Shown: one piece after another, positions 1-9,333 of the stretch
How the letters are laid out: every line of letters starts with the position of its first letter
Position numbering within the stretch: position 1 is the stretch's first letter
Source of the DNA: Prochlorococcus sp. RS04
Lineage (GTDB): Bacteria; Cyanobacteriota; Cyanobacteriia; PCC-6307; Cyanobiaceae
DNA length: 64,000 nt
Direction of reading: 5' to 3'
Assembly (NCBI RefSeq): GCF_001989455.1
Contig: NZ_CP018346.1
Span: forward strand, 1,592,223 to 1,656,222
Made by a program: the position numbers and the translations under genes
The notes under the pieces: model-generated
Databases searched by the model: none
Told to the model about the DNA's origin: nothing
Seen by the model: the letters and a program-made list of their open reading frames with translations, nothing else

Positions 1-654
1 TCCTATAGTCAGTCTTGTTTAACTTTTAAAGTTTCTCTTAGAGGTCATTGTGAAAAACGAGCTTATGAAATTTTTAGAAAAGAAGGCCCACTTGCATTAT
101 TACCTTTAGAAAAAAAATTATATCAAGTAATATGGACTTCCAGTACATCAAAGGCAATTGAAAGGTTGAATTCTGACAAGAATTTTTTAATGGATAATTT
201 ATCAACAATCTTGCCTAATGAATTTAAGTTGGATCAAATAATTGGCGAATTTAATATTTTTCCTGTTTCATTATCCTTAAATTTACCAGTTTTAAATTTT
301 AAAAAATTAGTTTTTGTAGGAGATGCATTTCATACATTTCATCCTGTTGGTGGTCAGGGTCTAAATACTTGCTGGAGAGATGTTAATACTATTTATGATC
401 TTTTTAATAAAAATACTGCTATTACTAAATTGCAATTGAGATTATTTAAATTTAAGTATTTTTCAAGCAGAATTTTAGATATTATTGTCACTATTTTTAT
501 AACTGACTCGTTGATATCACTTTTTGCTAATCGAAACGTTTTTTTATTTCCAATAAGGAAATTTTCATTTTTACTTTTAAATAAATTTTTTTTTACAAGA
601 AAATTAGTCCTTAATCAAATGACTAAATCTCTCTTTTACTCAAGTATTAAATAG
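1..654 (+). CDS. FAD-dependent monooxygenase, UbiH/Coq6-like (5' end outside window)
   Basis: The reading frame is open from base 1 to the stop at 652-654, so only the C-terminal ~217 residues are seen. The visible part has the second FAD-binding motif of class A flavoprotein hydroxylases, GDAFHTFHPVGGQGLN, which contacts the flavin ribityl and pyrophosphate. Upstream is the substrate-domain segment around GHCEKRAYEIF. The closest family is UbiH/UbiF/Coq6-type ring hydroxylases. Cyanobacteria make plastoquinone rather than ubiquinone, so the substrate is not certain; a quinone or aromatic ring hydroxylation is inferred. The tail after the FAD motif is hydrophobic and very Phe-rich. DUF2949 follows after 5 bp, which suggests co-transcription. 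The methionine at 166 is internal and not the start. Confidence 0.8.
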   Translation, partial: SYSQSCLTFKVSLRGHCEKRAYEIFRKEGPLALLPLEKKLYQVIWTSSTSKAIERLNSDKNFLMDNLSTILPNEFKLDQIIGEFNIFPVSLSLNLPVLNFKKLVFVGDAFHTFHPVGGQGLNTCWRDVNTIYDLFNKNTAITKLQLRLFKFKYFSSRILDIIVTIFITDSLISLFANRNVFLFPIRKFSFLLLNKFFFTRKLVLNQMTKSLFYSSIK

Positions 655-659
655 AATTC

Positions 660-857
660 ATGAATAATTATTTATCTAGAGAAATGATAATTTATTTATT
701 TAATGTATTAGGTTTAGATGAATCTACTATTGAACTTGGTATAAAATTATCTATAAAAAATAACACTCCATTACCAATATTATTATGGAGTTATGGAATG
801 CTAACTATTGAAGAACTAGATAAGTTATATTCATTTTTATTTCAAAAAATGGATTAA
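660..857 (+). CDS. DUF2949 family protein
   Basis: A 65-residue soluble protein. The central LPILLWSYGMLTIEELDKLYSFL segment (Trp-Xaa-Tyr-Gly followed by an acidic amphipathic helix) matches the cyanobacterium-restricted DUF2949 family, which has no known function. It begins 5 bp after the monooxygenase stop codon and so probably belongs to the same transcript. No signal peptide or membrane segment is visible. Confidence 0.7.
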   Translation: MNNYLSREMIIYLFNVLGLDESTIELGIKLSIKNNTPLPILLWSYGMLTIEELDKLYSFLFQKMD

Positions 858-866
858 TAATTCTGT

Positions 867-872
867 TATAAT
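867..872 (+). promoter_or_regulatory. -10 promoter element ahead of the DUF3038-DUF4335 pair
   Basis: A perfect TATAAT hexamer, preceded by TGT (extended -10-like), sits just after the DUF2949 stop. Transcription would begin near 879. That is only ~17 nt before the ATT at 896 proposed as start of the next gene. No convincing -35 hexamer is seen, which is common in this group of cyanobacteria. Confidence 0.45.
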
Positions 873-895
873 TCTTTTATATTTAATCGAGAACA

Positions 896-1420
896 ATTAC
901 AGCTTTAACTAAGGGAAATCAGGTATCAAGACAATCTATAGAGAAGCTTGATTTATTATTAATAATCCTAGAAACTATTGATTTAAATGGTATTCAATCC
1001 CTTTACGCTTTATCAGATAGACTTGATTTAAATGATGTTCTACCAAATAAAATTACTATTTGGAAATTAAGGAATAATAATCCATTGAGAAAATCCTATG
1101 TCAACAACAATATTAAAGTAAACGAATTCGATGCCTTAATTAAAATCACCGTTGAAATGTCTAAATATTTATATCCTTATATCAGAGAGATACTGAAATC
1201 TAAAGAAGATATTAAAGAGAATTCAATTATTTGGAATGATTTTAATAAGAGATTTATTGAGTTGATTAAAGAGAGATTTAATGTAGATAGTATGAGAGTG
1301 AAAAAGCTTTTAAATCAAGCTGAAAATGGTGAGATTATAATAAAATCTTTGCTTATTTTATCTTTTTGTATTTCAAATCAGGGTTATCAAAAGTTGAAGA
1401 ATTTTTTATACGATTTTTAA
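896..1420 (+). CDS. DUF3038 family protein, start codon unclear (possible ATT)
   Basis: The frame is open from 887 to the stop at 1418-1420. The first standard start (TTG at 1085) would give only 111 aa. The 63 codons before it encode sequence typical of DUF3038: a Q-S-I-E-K-L-D-L-L-L-I-I-L-E-T-I-D-L-N-G helix and the ITIWKLRNNNPLRKS motif, which the TTG start would cut through. No ATG, GTG or TTG lies in frame between the stop at 884 and 1085, so a non-standard start such as ATT at 896 is inferred. DUF3038 is a cyanobacterial family of unknown function, regularly next to DUF4335 as here (1 bp gap). I am confident of the family but not of the exact start. Confidence 0.6.
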   Translation: MTALTKGNQVSRQSIEKLDLLLIILETIDLNGIQSLYALSDRLDLNDVLPNKITIWKLRNNNPLRKSYVNNNIKVNEFDALIKITVEMSKYLYPYIREILKSKEDIKENSIIWNDFNKRFIELIKERFNVDSMRVKKLLNQAENGEIIIKSLLILSFCISNQGYQKLKNFLYDF

Positions 1421-1421
1421 T

Positions 1422-2012
1422 ATGATGCAAAATAAATTGTCATTTCATCAATCTTCAGTAAGTCTCGAAATAATCGGATTGCCAGATTATTCCAATAATG
1501 AAAATAAAGATCAAATATCTATAATTTCTCAATGGAAATTAACTATAGTTGATAAACCACTTATTGAAGGCAAAATTGAACATTTATGGCCTATTATGGA
1601 TGCTTTTTATATTTATTCAAATCTTTTAATCAAAAACGAAATTCCAATATATGAGTCAAAATTAATCGATATAAAAGCCGATAATATCCACATACATAAT
1701 ATTGTTCTCAAGAGTTCTAAAGCAAATGTAAAGCCTTTAGTTCTAAAGATTGGTAATTCATTGCTTTCAGATACCATAAATTGTTTTGATCAGTTAAATG
1801 AATCGCCAAAAGTAAGAATAAAAAAAACAGATACACTTACTAAAATTCCAAAAAAATTAAAATTTGGGTTAAATAAAAAAGTCAAATTTTTCAATTTCTT
1901 TATTCCACCATTTTTTGCAATTTGCTCTTTAATTCTATTCTCCTCTTCTTTTATTTATTTTTATAGTCCTTTTGAAAATATAGAAAAAAAAGAACTAACA
2001 AATCCTAAATAA
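1422..2012 (+). CDS. DUF4335 family protein
   Basis: A 196-residue protein. Residues ~1-130 form the DUF4335 domain (start LSFHQSSVSLEI, then QWKL, PLIEGKIEHLWPIMDAF). There follows a basic linker and one C-terminal membrane segment at ~160-180, ending in a short Lys/Glu tail. It lies 1 bp after the DUF3038 gene, the pairing usually seen in cyanobacteria, so the two probably act together at a membrane. The exact role is unknown. The start has two consecutive ATG codons and either may be used. Confidence 0.7.
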   Translation: MMQNKLSFHQSSVSLEIIGLPDYSNNENKDQISIISQWKLTIVDKPLIEGKIEHLWPIMDAFYIYSNLLIKNEIPIYESKLIDIKADNIHIHNIVLKSSKANVKPLVLKIGNSLLSDTINCFDQLNESPKVRIKKTDTLTKIPKKLKFGLNKKVKFFNFFIPPFFAICSLILFSSSFIYFYSPFENIEKKELTNPK

Positions 2013-2099
2013 AGAGCAATTAGCATCTTAAATACAAACACGATACTATAGGTTAATTTATTCTCAGAGTTATTTAAATTTTTCTTTGAGCTTTGATTT

Positions 2100-2468
2100 A
2101 TGGCAGATTTAAACATCCCAAATTTGAATATTAAACCTGATAAATATATTTTTAAAAAAAAATTAAATTTAAGAAGAAAATCTAAAAGAAGACTATTTAC
2201 TGAATCTTTCTTTTTATTTATTTTGAGTCTTTTATTAGTTTATATAAATTATTTAATTCCTAATAAAAATTTGCTGTTACAAAATTTACCTTCGACATTT
2301 AATAAATCTTTTTTATTATTGATTGATCTCTTTTCATATCTCTATGAGATATTTTTGGTGATTTTTATTTTTGTATCTTCTTTTACTGCTCTTATTTTAA
2401 TGATAGGTTCAATTAATAGATTATTTAAAGTCTCAAAGAGAAAGTCAAAACAAATTGTTTATAAATAA
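2100..2468 (+). CDS. Small two-helix membrane protein, unknown
   Basis: A 122-residue protein with a basic N-terminal region (residues ~19-32, Lys/Arg-rich), a first membrane helix at ~34-53 and a second at ~81-103, followed by a basic tail. By the positive-inside rule both ends should face the cytoplasm. I recognise no family. The gene stands alone after an 87 bp gap and converges on the small gene at 2471-2632 with 2 bp between stop codons. Confidence 0.55.
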   Translation: MADLNIPNLNIKPDKYIFKKKLNLRRKSKRRLFTESFFLFILSLLLVYINYLIPNKNLLLQNLPSTFNKSFLLLIDLFSYLYEIFLVIFIFVSSFTALILMIGSINRLFKVSKRKSKQIVYK

Positions 2469-2470
2469 TT

Positions 2471-2632
2471 TCAAATAGGCTGCATTAGGCCTCCACTTCC
2501 TGAATCTGAATCATCATCATCATTTTCTGTTTCTTCTCCAAATAATGCAAATATGCCTAATACAATTGATGAAAGAATAATTGATAAGGGTAAAATCGAA
2601 GTTTGGATTCCGACGTCTATATATTCACCCAT
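2471..2632 (-). CDS. Single-helix membrane protein with acidic C-terminus (53 aa)
   Basis: The ORF begins with ATG at 2632 and encodes 53 residues: one membrane helix at about 9-31, then an acidic stretch with four consecutive Asp and a Gly/Ser-rich end finishing LMQPI. It resembles the many one-helix proteins of photosynthetic complexes, but I cannot match it to a named subunit. It lies upstream of no other minus-strand gene, and mfd starts far away at 6214, so it probably has its own promoter. Confidence 0.5.
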   Translation of the reverse strand: MGEYIDVGIQTSILPLSIILSSIVLGIFALFGEETENDDDDSDSGSGGLMQPI

Positions 2633-2704
2633 AAAATAAATAAATTTTTATAAACCTAACCGAAATCAAACTGATTCGCGGATTTTAAATAATTATTTAA
2701 TAAT

Positions 2705-5700
2705 TTAATCCGTTTTAATAAGTTCTTTATCGAAATTCTTTATTTCTCTTTCAAAAGAATCGAACCACAACATTAGTTGATCAATTTGATTTTGAATTTC
2801 AGTTGCACCTAAGCCCCTTATAGTAATGATTGAAAATTGATCGCCTTCAATAAAATTAAATTTATTTTGAACACTACTTGCCAAAGAATTTTTAAGAATT
2901 TTGAAAGTAGAATTTTTTAATTTTGTCTCTATCAAGATGTTTGGCTTTTTGAGCTTTATCTTATTAAAACCACATTTTTTAGCTAGTAACTTTAGTCTCA
3001 TTATCATAATTAAGGACTCAACAGGTTTGGGTAAGTTTCCATATCTATTAACCCAGTCTGTAGCTAATTCAGTTAATTCATCATTATTTGAACATTCAGT
3101 AACAGATTTGTAAGCTTCAAGCTTCTCTTCTCTGTTTAATATCCATGTTGCAGGTATAAATGCATTTATTGGTAGATCAATTTGAGTGTCGTTAACTTCA
3201 GGTATTTCTTGCCCGCTGATTTCTGAAATAGCCTCATGGAGCATTTCTATATATAAATCATATCCAATAGCATTAACCTTTCCACTTTGTTCTTCTCCTA
3301 GTAAACTACCAACACCTCTTATTTCCATATCTTTCATTGCAAGTTGGTATCCACTACCTAGTTCTGAAAAGTCTTTTATCGCTTTCAATCTTTGTTTTGC
3401 AGCGTCTTTAATTTTATTTATATTTGGATAAAATAACCAAGCATATGCTTGTACACCGCTTCTACCAACTCTTCCTCTAAGTTGATAAAGTTGTGAAAGG
3501 CCAAATTTGTGAGAATCTTCAATAATGATTGTATTTACTTTAGGGATGTCTAATCCACTTTCAATTATCGTTGTGCATATCATTAGATCTACTTCTCCAT
3601 TATTAAAAGCAATCATTGCATTTTCAAGCTCTGTTTCGTTCATTTGCCCATGAGCAATAATAAATTTTAAGCTGGGAAACATATTTTTTAATTTGTTTAC
3701 AGCTTGATCTATATCAGAAATTCTTGGAAGAACATAAAAAATTTGACCTCCCCTATCAAGTTCTTGATTAATTGCAGTTCTTATAACATCCATATCTATT
3801 TCAGATAAATACGTTTTTATTGATCTTCTTGATGGTGGAGGAGTGTTTAATAAGCTCATTTGTCTTAGTCCAGATAAGCTCATATAAAGAGTTCTTGGAA
3901 TTGGAGTTGCCGAGAGAGTTAAAACGTCTATGTTGGTTTTGATTTTTTTTATTTTCTCCTTTTGCCTTACTCCAAATCTTTGTTCTTCATCAATAACTAG
4001 TAGTCCTAAGTTTTTAATTTCTATTTCTTTTCCTAAAATTTGGTGCGTTGCTACAACTAAATCAATTTTGTTATTTTTCAAACCTGCATAGATTTCCTTT
4101 CTTTCATTAACAGTTTTGAATCTATTGAGTAATGATACTTTTATTGGGTAAGGTGAAAATCTATTACTTATTGTTCTCCAATGTTGCTGAGCTAGGATTG
4201 TTGTAGGTGCTAGTAGTATTACTTGTTTGCCTGATGTAATAGCCTTAAAAATAGCCCGAACAGCTACTTCTGTTTTACCAAATCCTACATCTCCACAAAC
4301 TAGCCTATCCATTGGCTTATCGCTTTCCATATCAGATTTTATTTCTTCTACAGCAGTAATTTGGTCAGGTGTTGGTTGATAAGGGAATGATTCCTCTAAT
4401 TCATCTTGCCAAGGACCATCTTCTGGGAAAATGTAACCCTTTAATTTTTCTCTCTTTGCATAAAGTTTTAAAATATCGACAGCAACTTTTTTGATTTGTT
4501 TTTTATTTTTTTCTTTTATTTTTTCCCATTCTGTCCCTCCTAATTTATTTATTTTCGGCTTTATTTTTCCGCTTGATCTATATCTGTTAACACTACCAAG
4601 TTGATCAGCGGCAATACTTATCTTTCCATCTTGATACTGAATGACTAAATAATCTCTTGACTCTCCCGTTATATTTATTTTTTCTATTTTTATAAATTTT
4701 CCTATTCCATGATTTTTATGAACTATAAAATCACCGGGACTAATTTTATTTACATTTATATTTGAATTGACACTTCTTTTTTTTCTTCTTATGAATACAT
4801 TATTAAAAAGAAATTGTTGTGAAAATAATTCTCTATCTGTTATCAGGACAACTTTCCATATCGGAAGATAAAACCCCTCGATTTCGTAATTGTTCTTATT
4901 TTTTAAAATTAGAGGCGTTGAATTATTAATTGACTTATATGCTTCATCAATATCATTAGGATTGTTTAAGAAGTTTACATTACATTCGTGCTCAAAAAGT
5001 AAAGTGCTTGTTCTCAATGGTTGTGCTGATAATATCCATACTTTTTCATTATTTTTTATATTTTTATTTATATCATTGGATAATTTCCCTACATTTTTTG
5101 AGTATGAATTTAATCTTTTATCGTTTAACAAAAATCTATTATCAATATTGTTTTTAGATTCAAATTCATAAAATTTTATTAAATTAAAATTTCCTAGTGA
5201 ATTTAATATTTTGTCAAACATTAAATGCAAATTAGGTTTGGCCTCTAAATTAATGTCATTATTTTTAAGGTTTTCATTTAATTCATACGTACAATTATCA
5301 AAATTACTTTCTGAATCTAGATACCAATTATTTGCAAATTTTTTACAATCTTCTAATTCATCAATTACAAGTATTGTTTCCCTATTTATATAATCTATTA
5401 TGTTTGAGGGTTCCTCTTCAATTATTCCTAAATAACGATCAAGATTATTTTTATTTATATCTTCTGAATTAAAAAGATTGTTCTTAGATAAATTATTTAA
5501 CTTATCTTTTATTAGCAAATCAAATCCAGCCTGTATTATTTCAATATTATTTATACTTTCTAATGTTTTCTGTGTATTGGGATCATATTCTCTTATTTTC
5601 TCAATTACATTATCAAAAAATTCTAATCTTATTGGAAACTCATTATTGACAGGATAAATATCTATTATTTCTCCTCTCCTACTCCAAAATCCTTCAGTGG

Positions 5701-6214
5701 AAGTTACATTATCCTTCGTATAGCCCAGCAAAGTAAGTTTATTTGCTAATTCTTGAATCTCGATTTGAATCCCTTTTTGCAAATCTAACTTGTTTTCAAT
5801 TAATAGGTTTTTATTTATTAGATGAGGTTGTAGTGATCTCTCAGTTGATATAACAATATTTAGTTCATTTTTCTCTTTTTTTATTAATTTGGATAAAACA
5901 GTAAGCTGACTAAATTCAATCTCTTTGGATTTATTAATTGATGAGTATGGTAGATGTTCTGTTGGAGGATAATATAAAACTGCTTTGTCATTTATACTTT
6001 CAAAATAACCAATCCATTTGTAGGCAATTTCTACATTAGGACAAATTAATAATATATTTCTCCCCTCTTTTTTTGCGATACTTTCTAATATTATTGATTT
6101 TGCATATCTACTTGAACCAACAATATTTAATTCATTATTTTTTGAAATTCTTTTTATTAATTCAGAAGTAATTTGTGAGTTCGAAATATAATCAACTAAA
6201 GTATTTAAACTCAT
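2705..6214 (-). CDS. mfd: Transcription-repair coupling factor Mfd
   Basis: 1169 residues, the usual length. Mfd removes RNA polymerase stalled at DNA damage and recruits UvrA for nucleotide excision repair. Visible in order: UvrB-like N-terminal region; RNA-polymerase-interacting CarD-like domain near residue 490 (PGDFIVHKNHGIGKF); superfamily 2 helicase core with Walker A GDVGFGKTEVAVRA near 640 and DEEQRFG near 740; the helicase motif QLRGRVGRS; and the C-terminal TRCF domain that masks UvrA binding. uvrC is in the same window at 47.5 kb. The gene is divergent from the TerC gene across a 74 bp promoter region. Confidence 0.97.
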   Translation of the reverse strand: MSLNTLVDYISNSQITSELIKRISKNNELNIVGSSRYAKSIILESIAKKEGRNILLICPNVEIAYKWIGYFESINDKAVLYYPPTEHLPYSSINKSKEIEFSQLTVLSKLIKKEKNELNIVISTERSLQPHLINKNLLIENKLDLQKGIQIEIQELANKLTLLGYTKDNVTSTEGFWSRRGEIIDIYPVNNEFPIRLEFFDNVIEKIREYDPNTQKTLESINNIEIIQAGFDLLIKDKLNNLSKNNLFNSEDINKNNLDRYLGIIEEEPSNIIDYINRETILVIDELEDCKKFANNWYLDSESNFDNCTYELNENLKNNDINLEAKPNLHLMFDKILNSLGNFNLIKFYEFESKNNIDNRFLLNDKRLNSYSKNVGKLSNDINKNIKNNEKVWILSAQPLRTSTLLFEHECNVNFLNNPNDIDEAYKSINNSTPLILKNKNNYEIEGFYLPIWKVVLITDRELFSQQFLFNNVFIRRKKRSVNSNINVNKISPGDFIVHKNHGIGKFIKIEKINITGESRDYLVIQYQDGKISIAADQLGSVNRYRSSGKIKPKINKLGGTEWEKIKEKNKKQIKKVAVDILKLYAKREKLKGYIFPEDGPWQDELEESFPYQPTPDQITAVEEIKSDMESDKPMDRLVCGDVGFGKTEVAVRAIFKAITSGKQVILLAPTTILAQQHWRTISNRFSPYPIKVSLLNRFKTVNERKEIYAGLKNNKIDLVVATHQILGKEIEIKNLGLLVIDEEQRFGVRQKEKIKKIKTNIDVLTLSATPIPRTLYMSLSGLRQMSLLNTPPPSRRSIKTYLSEIDMDVIRTAINQELDRGGQIFYVLPRISDIDQAVNKLKNMFPSLKFIIAHGQMNETELENAMIAFNNGEVDLMICTTIIESGLDIPKVNTIIIEDSHKFGLSQLYQLRGRVGRSGVQAYAWLFYPNINKIKDAAKQRLKAIKDFSELGSGYQLAMKDMEIRGVGSLLGEEQSGKVNAIGYDLYIEMLHEAISEISGQEIPEVNDTQIDLPINAFIPATWILNREEKLEAYKSVTECSNNDELTELATDWVNRYGNLPKPVESLIMIMRLKLLAKKCGFNKIKLKKPNILIETKLKNSTFKILKNSLASSVQNKFNFIEGDQFSIITIRGLGATEIQNQIDQLMLWFDSFEREIKNFDKELIKTD

Positions 6215-6229
6215 TTATAACTATCAATC

Positions 6230-6258
6230 TTGATTACAAATAACCGATACATTATATT
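6230..6258 (+). promoter_or_regulatory. Sigma-70-type promoter of the TerC-family gene
   Basis: TTGATT (6230-6235) and TATATT (6253-6258) are separated by 17 bp. This predicts a transcript start near 6265 and a leader of ~24 nt to the ATG at 6289. It is the best match in the short mfd/TerC intergenic region. Confidence 0.5.
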
Positions 6259-6288
6259 AGATTTTATACTGATTGTGGATAATATTTG

Positions 6289-6999
6289 ATGGATTCAGCC
6301 GCAATAAATTCTTTTATACCCACACTAGATCAGGTAGACAGTTGGTACGAAATCTTTACACTTTTACCAATATTAATTGCTCTAGAATTATTATTATCGG
6401 CAGATAATGCTGTAGCACTAGCTTCTCTTACTAAATCCCTCGATAGTTCAGAATTAAGGTCAAGAGCCTTAAATATTGGTATAACAATATCTTTATTATT
6501 TAGAATTATTCTAATCATATTATCTAATATTCTCCTAAAATTTATTCTCATTAGAGTTTTTGCTGGTTTTTATTTAATTTATTTATTCTTCTCTAATGTT
6601 TTTTTAAATTCAGATATAGAAAACGCTGAAAATGGGACAGATAATAATAAAAATAATTTTAGGTTCTTAAGGGTTGTAGCTCTTCTTTCAATTACTGATT
6701 TTGCTTTTTCCATAGATAGTATCACTACCGCAGTAGCTATCAGTGATCAATACATATTAATTATATTTGGAGCAGTGATTGGAGTATTAGCCTTAAGATT
6801 TACATCGGGGATTTTTCTGAAACTTCTTGATATATTTTCTAGATTAGAAACAGCCGGTTACGTAGCGATTTTAATAGTTGGGATTAAACTTTTACTAAAT
6901 ACGTTAATTAAAGAATCTATTCTTCCAGACTATTATTTTTATTTTTTGATTCTTTTTGCTTTCATTTGGGGATTCTCTAAAAAAGAATCTAAAACTTAA
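6289..6999 (+). CDS. TerC-family integral membrane protein
   Basis: About 236 residues with some seven hydrophobic segments. Two copies of the family signature carry acidic residues inside membrane helices: ALELLLSADNAVALA in the N-terminal half and SITDFAFSIDSITTAVA in the C-terminal half. TerC proteins are linked to metal-ion (especially Mn) export and, in chloroplasts, to thylakoid membrane protein insertion; which applies here is not shown. The ATG at 6289 is preferred over the adjoining TTG at 6286. The gene converges on fmt with the two stop codons sharing TTAA. Confidence 0.85.
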   Translation: MDSAAINSFIPTLDQVDSWYEIFTLLPILIALELLLSADNAVALASLTKSLDSSELRSRALNIGITISLLFRIILIILSNILLKFILIRVFAGFYLIYLFFSNVFLNSDIENAENGTDNNKNNFRFLRVVALLSITDFAFSIDSITTAVAISDQYILIIFGAVIGVLALRFTSGIFLKLLDIFSRLETAGYVAILIVGIKLLLNTLIKESILPDYYFYFLILFAFIWGFSKKESKT

Positions 7000-7982
7000 T
7001 CTGAGAGATATTCACCTACTGATGGCTTTAGCTGTTGTATCAATTGCTTTTTGCTAGATATGTTTTTGCCTTCAAGTTTTGCTTCTAACAAAAGAATCGG
7101 TTCAGTTTTAGTTGAAATTATTATTCCTTCATTTTCTATTACAGCAAGAATAATACCTGGTCTTGAATAATTGCTCATGAAAAGGTATTTTTCATTTTTA
7201 ATTTCATCACTACTCAAAACTTTGATTTTAAGTATTTTTAGGTTCTTACCTTTAAAAGTTGTATTTGCTCGTGGGTATAATCCTTTTATTTTTTGAGAAA
7301 TTTCAATTGCCTCATTACCCCAATCAACTCTAAAGTCTGATTTTTCAATCATTCTTGCATAAGTAATTTCTCTTCCAAGGGAAGTTTGTTTTGTTAATTT
7401 GGAATTAGTATTTTTATAAATATTTTCTTCGAGAAGTGATGTGGCATTTATAAATAATTTTGCAGATAAAATACTAAGTTTTTCCGATAGTGTTTTTAAA
7501 TTATCGTCATTACCAATTTTAATTTTGTCTTCTAATAATAAGTCGCCAGTATCTAGTCCCTCATCCATTTTCATAATTCCTACACCAGTAAATTCATCGC
7601 CTTTTATTAGTGACCATTGGATCGGGGCTGCGCCACGCCATCTTGGAAGCAATGAAGCATGTGCGTTCCAACATCCAAATTTTGGGATTTCCAATATCTC
7701 TTTGGGTAATATTTTCCCGTAAGCTATAACAATAAATAAATCACAAGATAGCGATTTAAGTTCATTTATAAAATGTATATTGTCCCTGATTTTTGCTGGA
7801 GTATAAATTTTTATAGATTCTTGCTCGGCAAAGCTTTTAACAGGTGAGGATATTAATTTATTTCCCCTAGATCTTTTCTTATCGGGTTGGCTAACTACTC
7901 CAATTACCTCGTGCTTAGATTTAATAAAAATATCAAGGCTCGCAATTGAATATTCAGGTGTTCCCCAGAATATTATTCTCAC
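6996..7982 (-). CDS. fmt: Methionyl-tRNA formyltransferase
   Basis: 328 residues. The enzyme transfers a formyl group from 10-formyl-THF to initiator Met-tRNA. The N-terminal formyltransferase domain shows the start IIFWGTPEYSIASL, the catalytic Asn/His region (NAHASLLPRWRGAAPIQ) and the conserved MDEGLDTGD. The C-terminal OB-like tRNA-binding domain follows, with RANTTFKGK and LKPSVGEYL. The start overlaps the tldE stop by 4 bp, which suggests a tldD-tldE-fmt operon. Confidence 0.95.
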   Translation of the reverse strand: MRIIFWGTPEYSIASLDIFIKSKHEVIGVVSQPDKKRSRGNKLISSPVKSFAEQESIKIYTPAKIRDNIHFINELKSLSCDLFIVIAYGKILPKEILEIPKFGCWNAHASLLPRWRGAAPIQWSLIKGDEFTGVGIMKMDEGLDTGDLLLEDKIKIGNDDNLKTLSEKLSILSAKLFINATSLLEENIYKNTNSKLTKQTSLGREITYARMIEKSDFRVDWGNEAIEISQKIKGLYPRANTTFKGKNLKILKIKVLSSDEIKNEKYLFMSNYSRPGIILAVIENEGIIISTKTEPILLLEAKLEGKNISSKKQLIQQLKPSVGEYLSD

Positions 7983-9331
7983 GCGTCACCAGTTATTGAT
8001 AATTCATCTACCCATATATGTGGAGAAATTCCACTTGTTGTTACTTCTTGGTTTGATTCAATATTTACTATATTCTTCAAAAGATATTTGATATCGCCCG
8101 CAACAGTAGCAGATTCTATTGAGATTTTTTTACCATTTTTATAGAGCCATCCATCAAATGGAAGAGAGAATGAACCTTGACTTGCCCTGACACCTGCATG
8201 TATAGCATTTAATTCTTCAATATAAACAAATTCCCCTTCATAAGTTGAGTGATCTAATGATGTTTTTAGATCTGCGTTTTTCTCTGATTTCTCAACTACT
8301 ATCCAATCAGGAGATACTGAGACTTTTGATCCTAGTCCAGCATGTCCTGTGGGGATTGTTTTAAATATTCTTGCAGTTGATTCAGAATGTATAAAATTTT
8401 GAAGTCTCCCTTTGTTAATTAAACATAGTCTTTTGGTAGGAGTTCCCTCTCCATCAAATGGTGATGAAGAAATATTTTTTTCGTGAAGTCCATCATCATA
8501 AATATTAAGTGCTTCTGTAGAAAGTTTCTCTCCTATAGAATTTTTATTAGATAAGCTAACTCCATCTAAAATGCTCCTAGCATTAAACATTGAACTAAAG
8601 GCATTTATGATCGTTAAAAAAGACTCTGGTGAAAAACATATTAAATATTTATCAGTTTTGATAGATGAATAATTTAAATGAGAAATTGTTTTATTAGAAG
8701 CGTCTTTGATACACGACTCTATGTCTATATCTTCAACTCCATATCCAAGTTTTACAGAACCCGAGCTACGAGGTTTCTTATCTTTCTCTTCTGCTCTTGC
8801 ATATAAATAAAGTGCAGCTTGACTTTTGGTATAGCTCCGAAAGGCACCATCACTATTTGCATAAACTCTCTCATAAAAACTCTCAGAAAGACCATTATAC
8901 GGAACAGATTTTATGGATTCATGGCTTTCTAATAGTTTTACTTCCGCTTCTCTTAAAAGAGTAAGTAATTTTTTTATTCCAACAGGATTTCTTTTTTTTG
9001 AGTCCTTAACTTCAATAGGATCTTTGGCTAGTGGTGAGAATTCTGTTATTTCATTCTTGTTACCAAAATCTGATGCGATATTTGCTTGATTTAGAGCTTT
9101 TTTAATGCCAGATTCACTGATATCACTAGTTGTTGTAATACCAACTAAATTAGATTCGTTCCAAACTCTTATAGTTAAAATTTGCTTTTCTGATGCCTTA
9201 AGTTGTTTAGCCTCACCTTTATCTACTTGTACAGAATAATCATTAGAAAAGCTTGCACCATAATCCCACTTTTTAAGATTTAGAGAATCTGCAGCTTCAG
9301 AGATTTGAATAGTAATTTCTTTTGAATTCAT
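7979..9331 (-). CDS. tldE: TldE/PmbA-type metalloprotease subunit
   Basis: 450 residues of the PmbA/TldE family, the non-catalytic partner in the TldD/TldE heterodimeric protease. As expected it lacks the HExxxH zinc motif found in TldD. Family features include SFSLPFDGWLYKNGKK and the C-terminal SGISPHIWVDELSITG. It lies 2 bp downstream of tldD, so the two are translated together. In bacteria the pair degrades small or unfolded peptides and processes some peptide precursors; the substrate here is unknown. Confidence 0.9.
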   Translation of the reverse strand: MNSKEITIQISEAADSLNLKKWDYGASFSNDYSVQVDKGEAKQLKASEKQILTIRVWNESNLVGITTTSDISESGIKKALNQANIASDFGNKNEITEFSPLAKDPIEVKDSKKRNPVGIKKLLTLLREAEVKLLESHESIKSVPYNGLSESFYERVYANSDGAFRSYTKSQAALYLYARAEEKDKKPRSSGSVKLGYGVEDIDIESCIKDASNKTISHLNYSSIKTDKYLICFSPESFLTIINAFSSMFNARSILDGVSLSNKNSIGEKLSTEALNIYDDGLHEKNISSSPFDGEGTPTKRLCLINKGRLQNFIHSESTARIFKTIPTGHAGLGSKVSVSPDWIVVEKSEKNADLKTSLDHSTYEGEFVYIEELNAIHAGVRASQGSFSLPFDGWLYKNGKKISIESATVAGDIKYLLKNIVNIESNQEVTTSGISPHIWVDELSITGDA

Positions 9332-9333
9332 TC

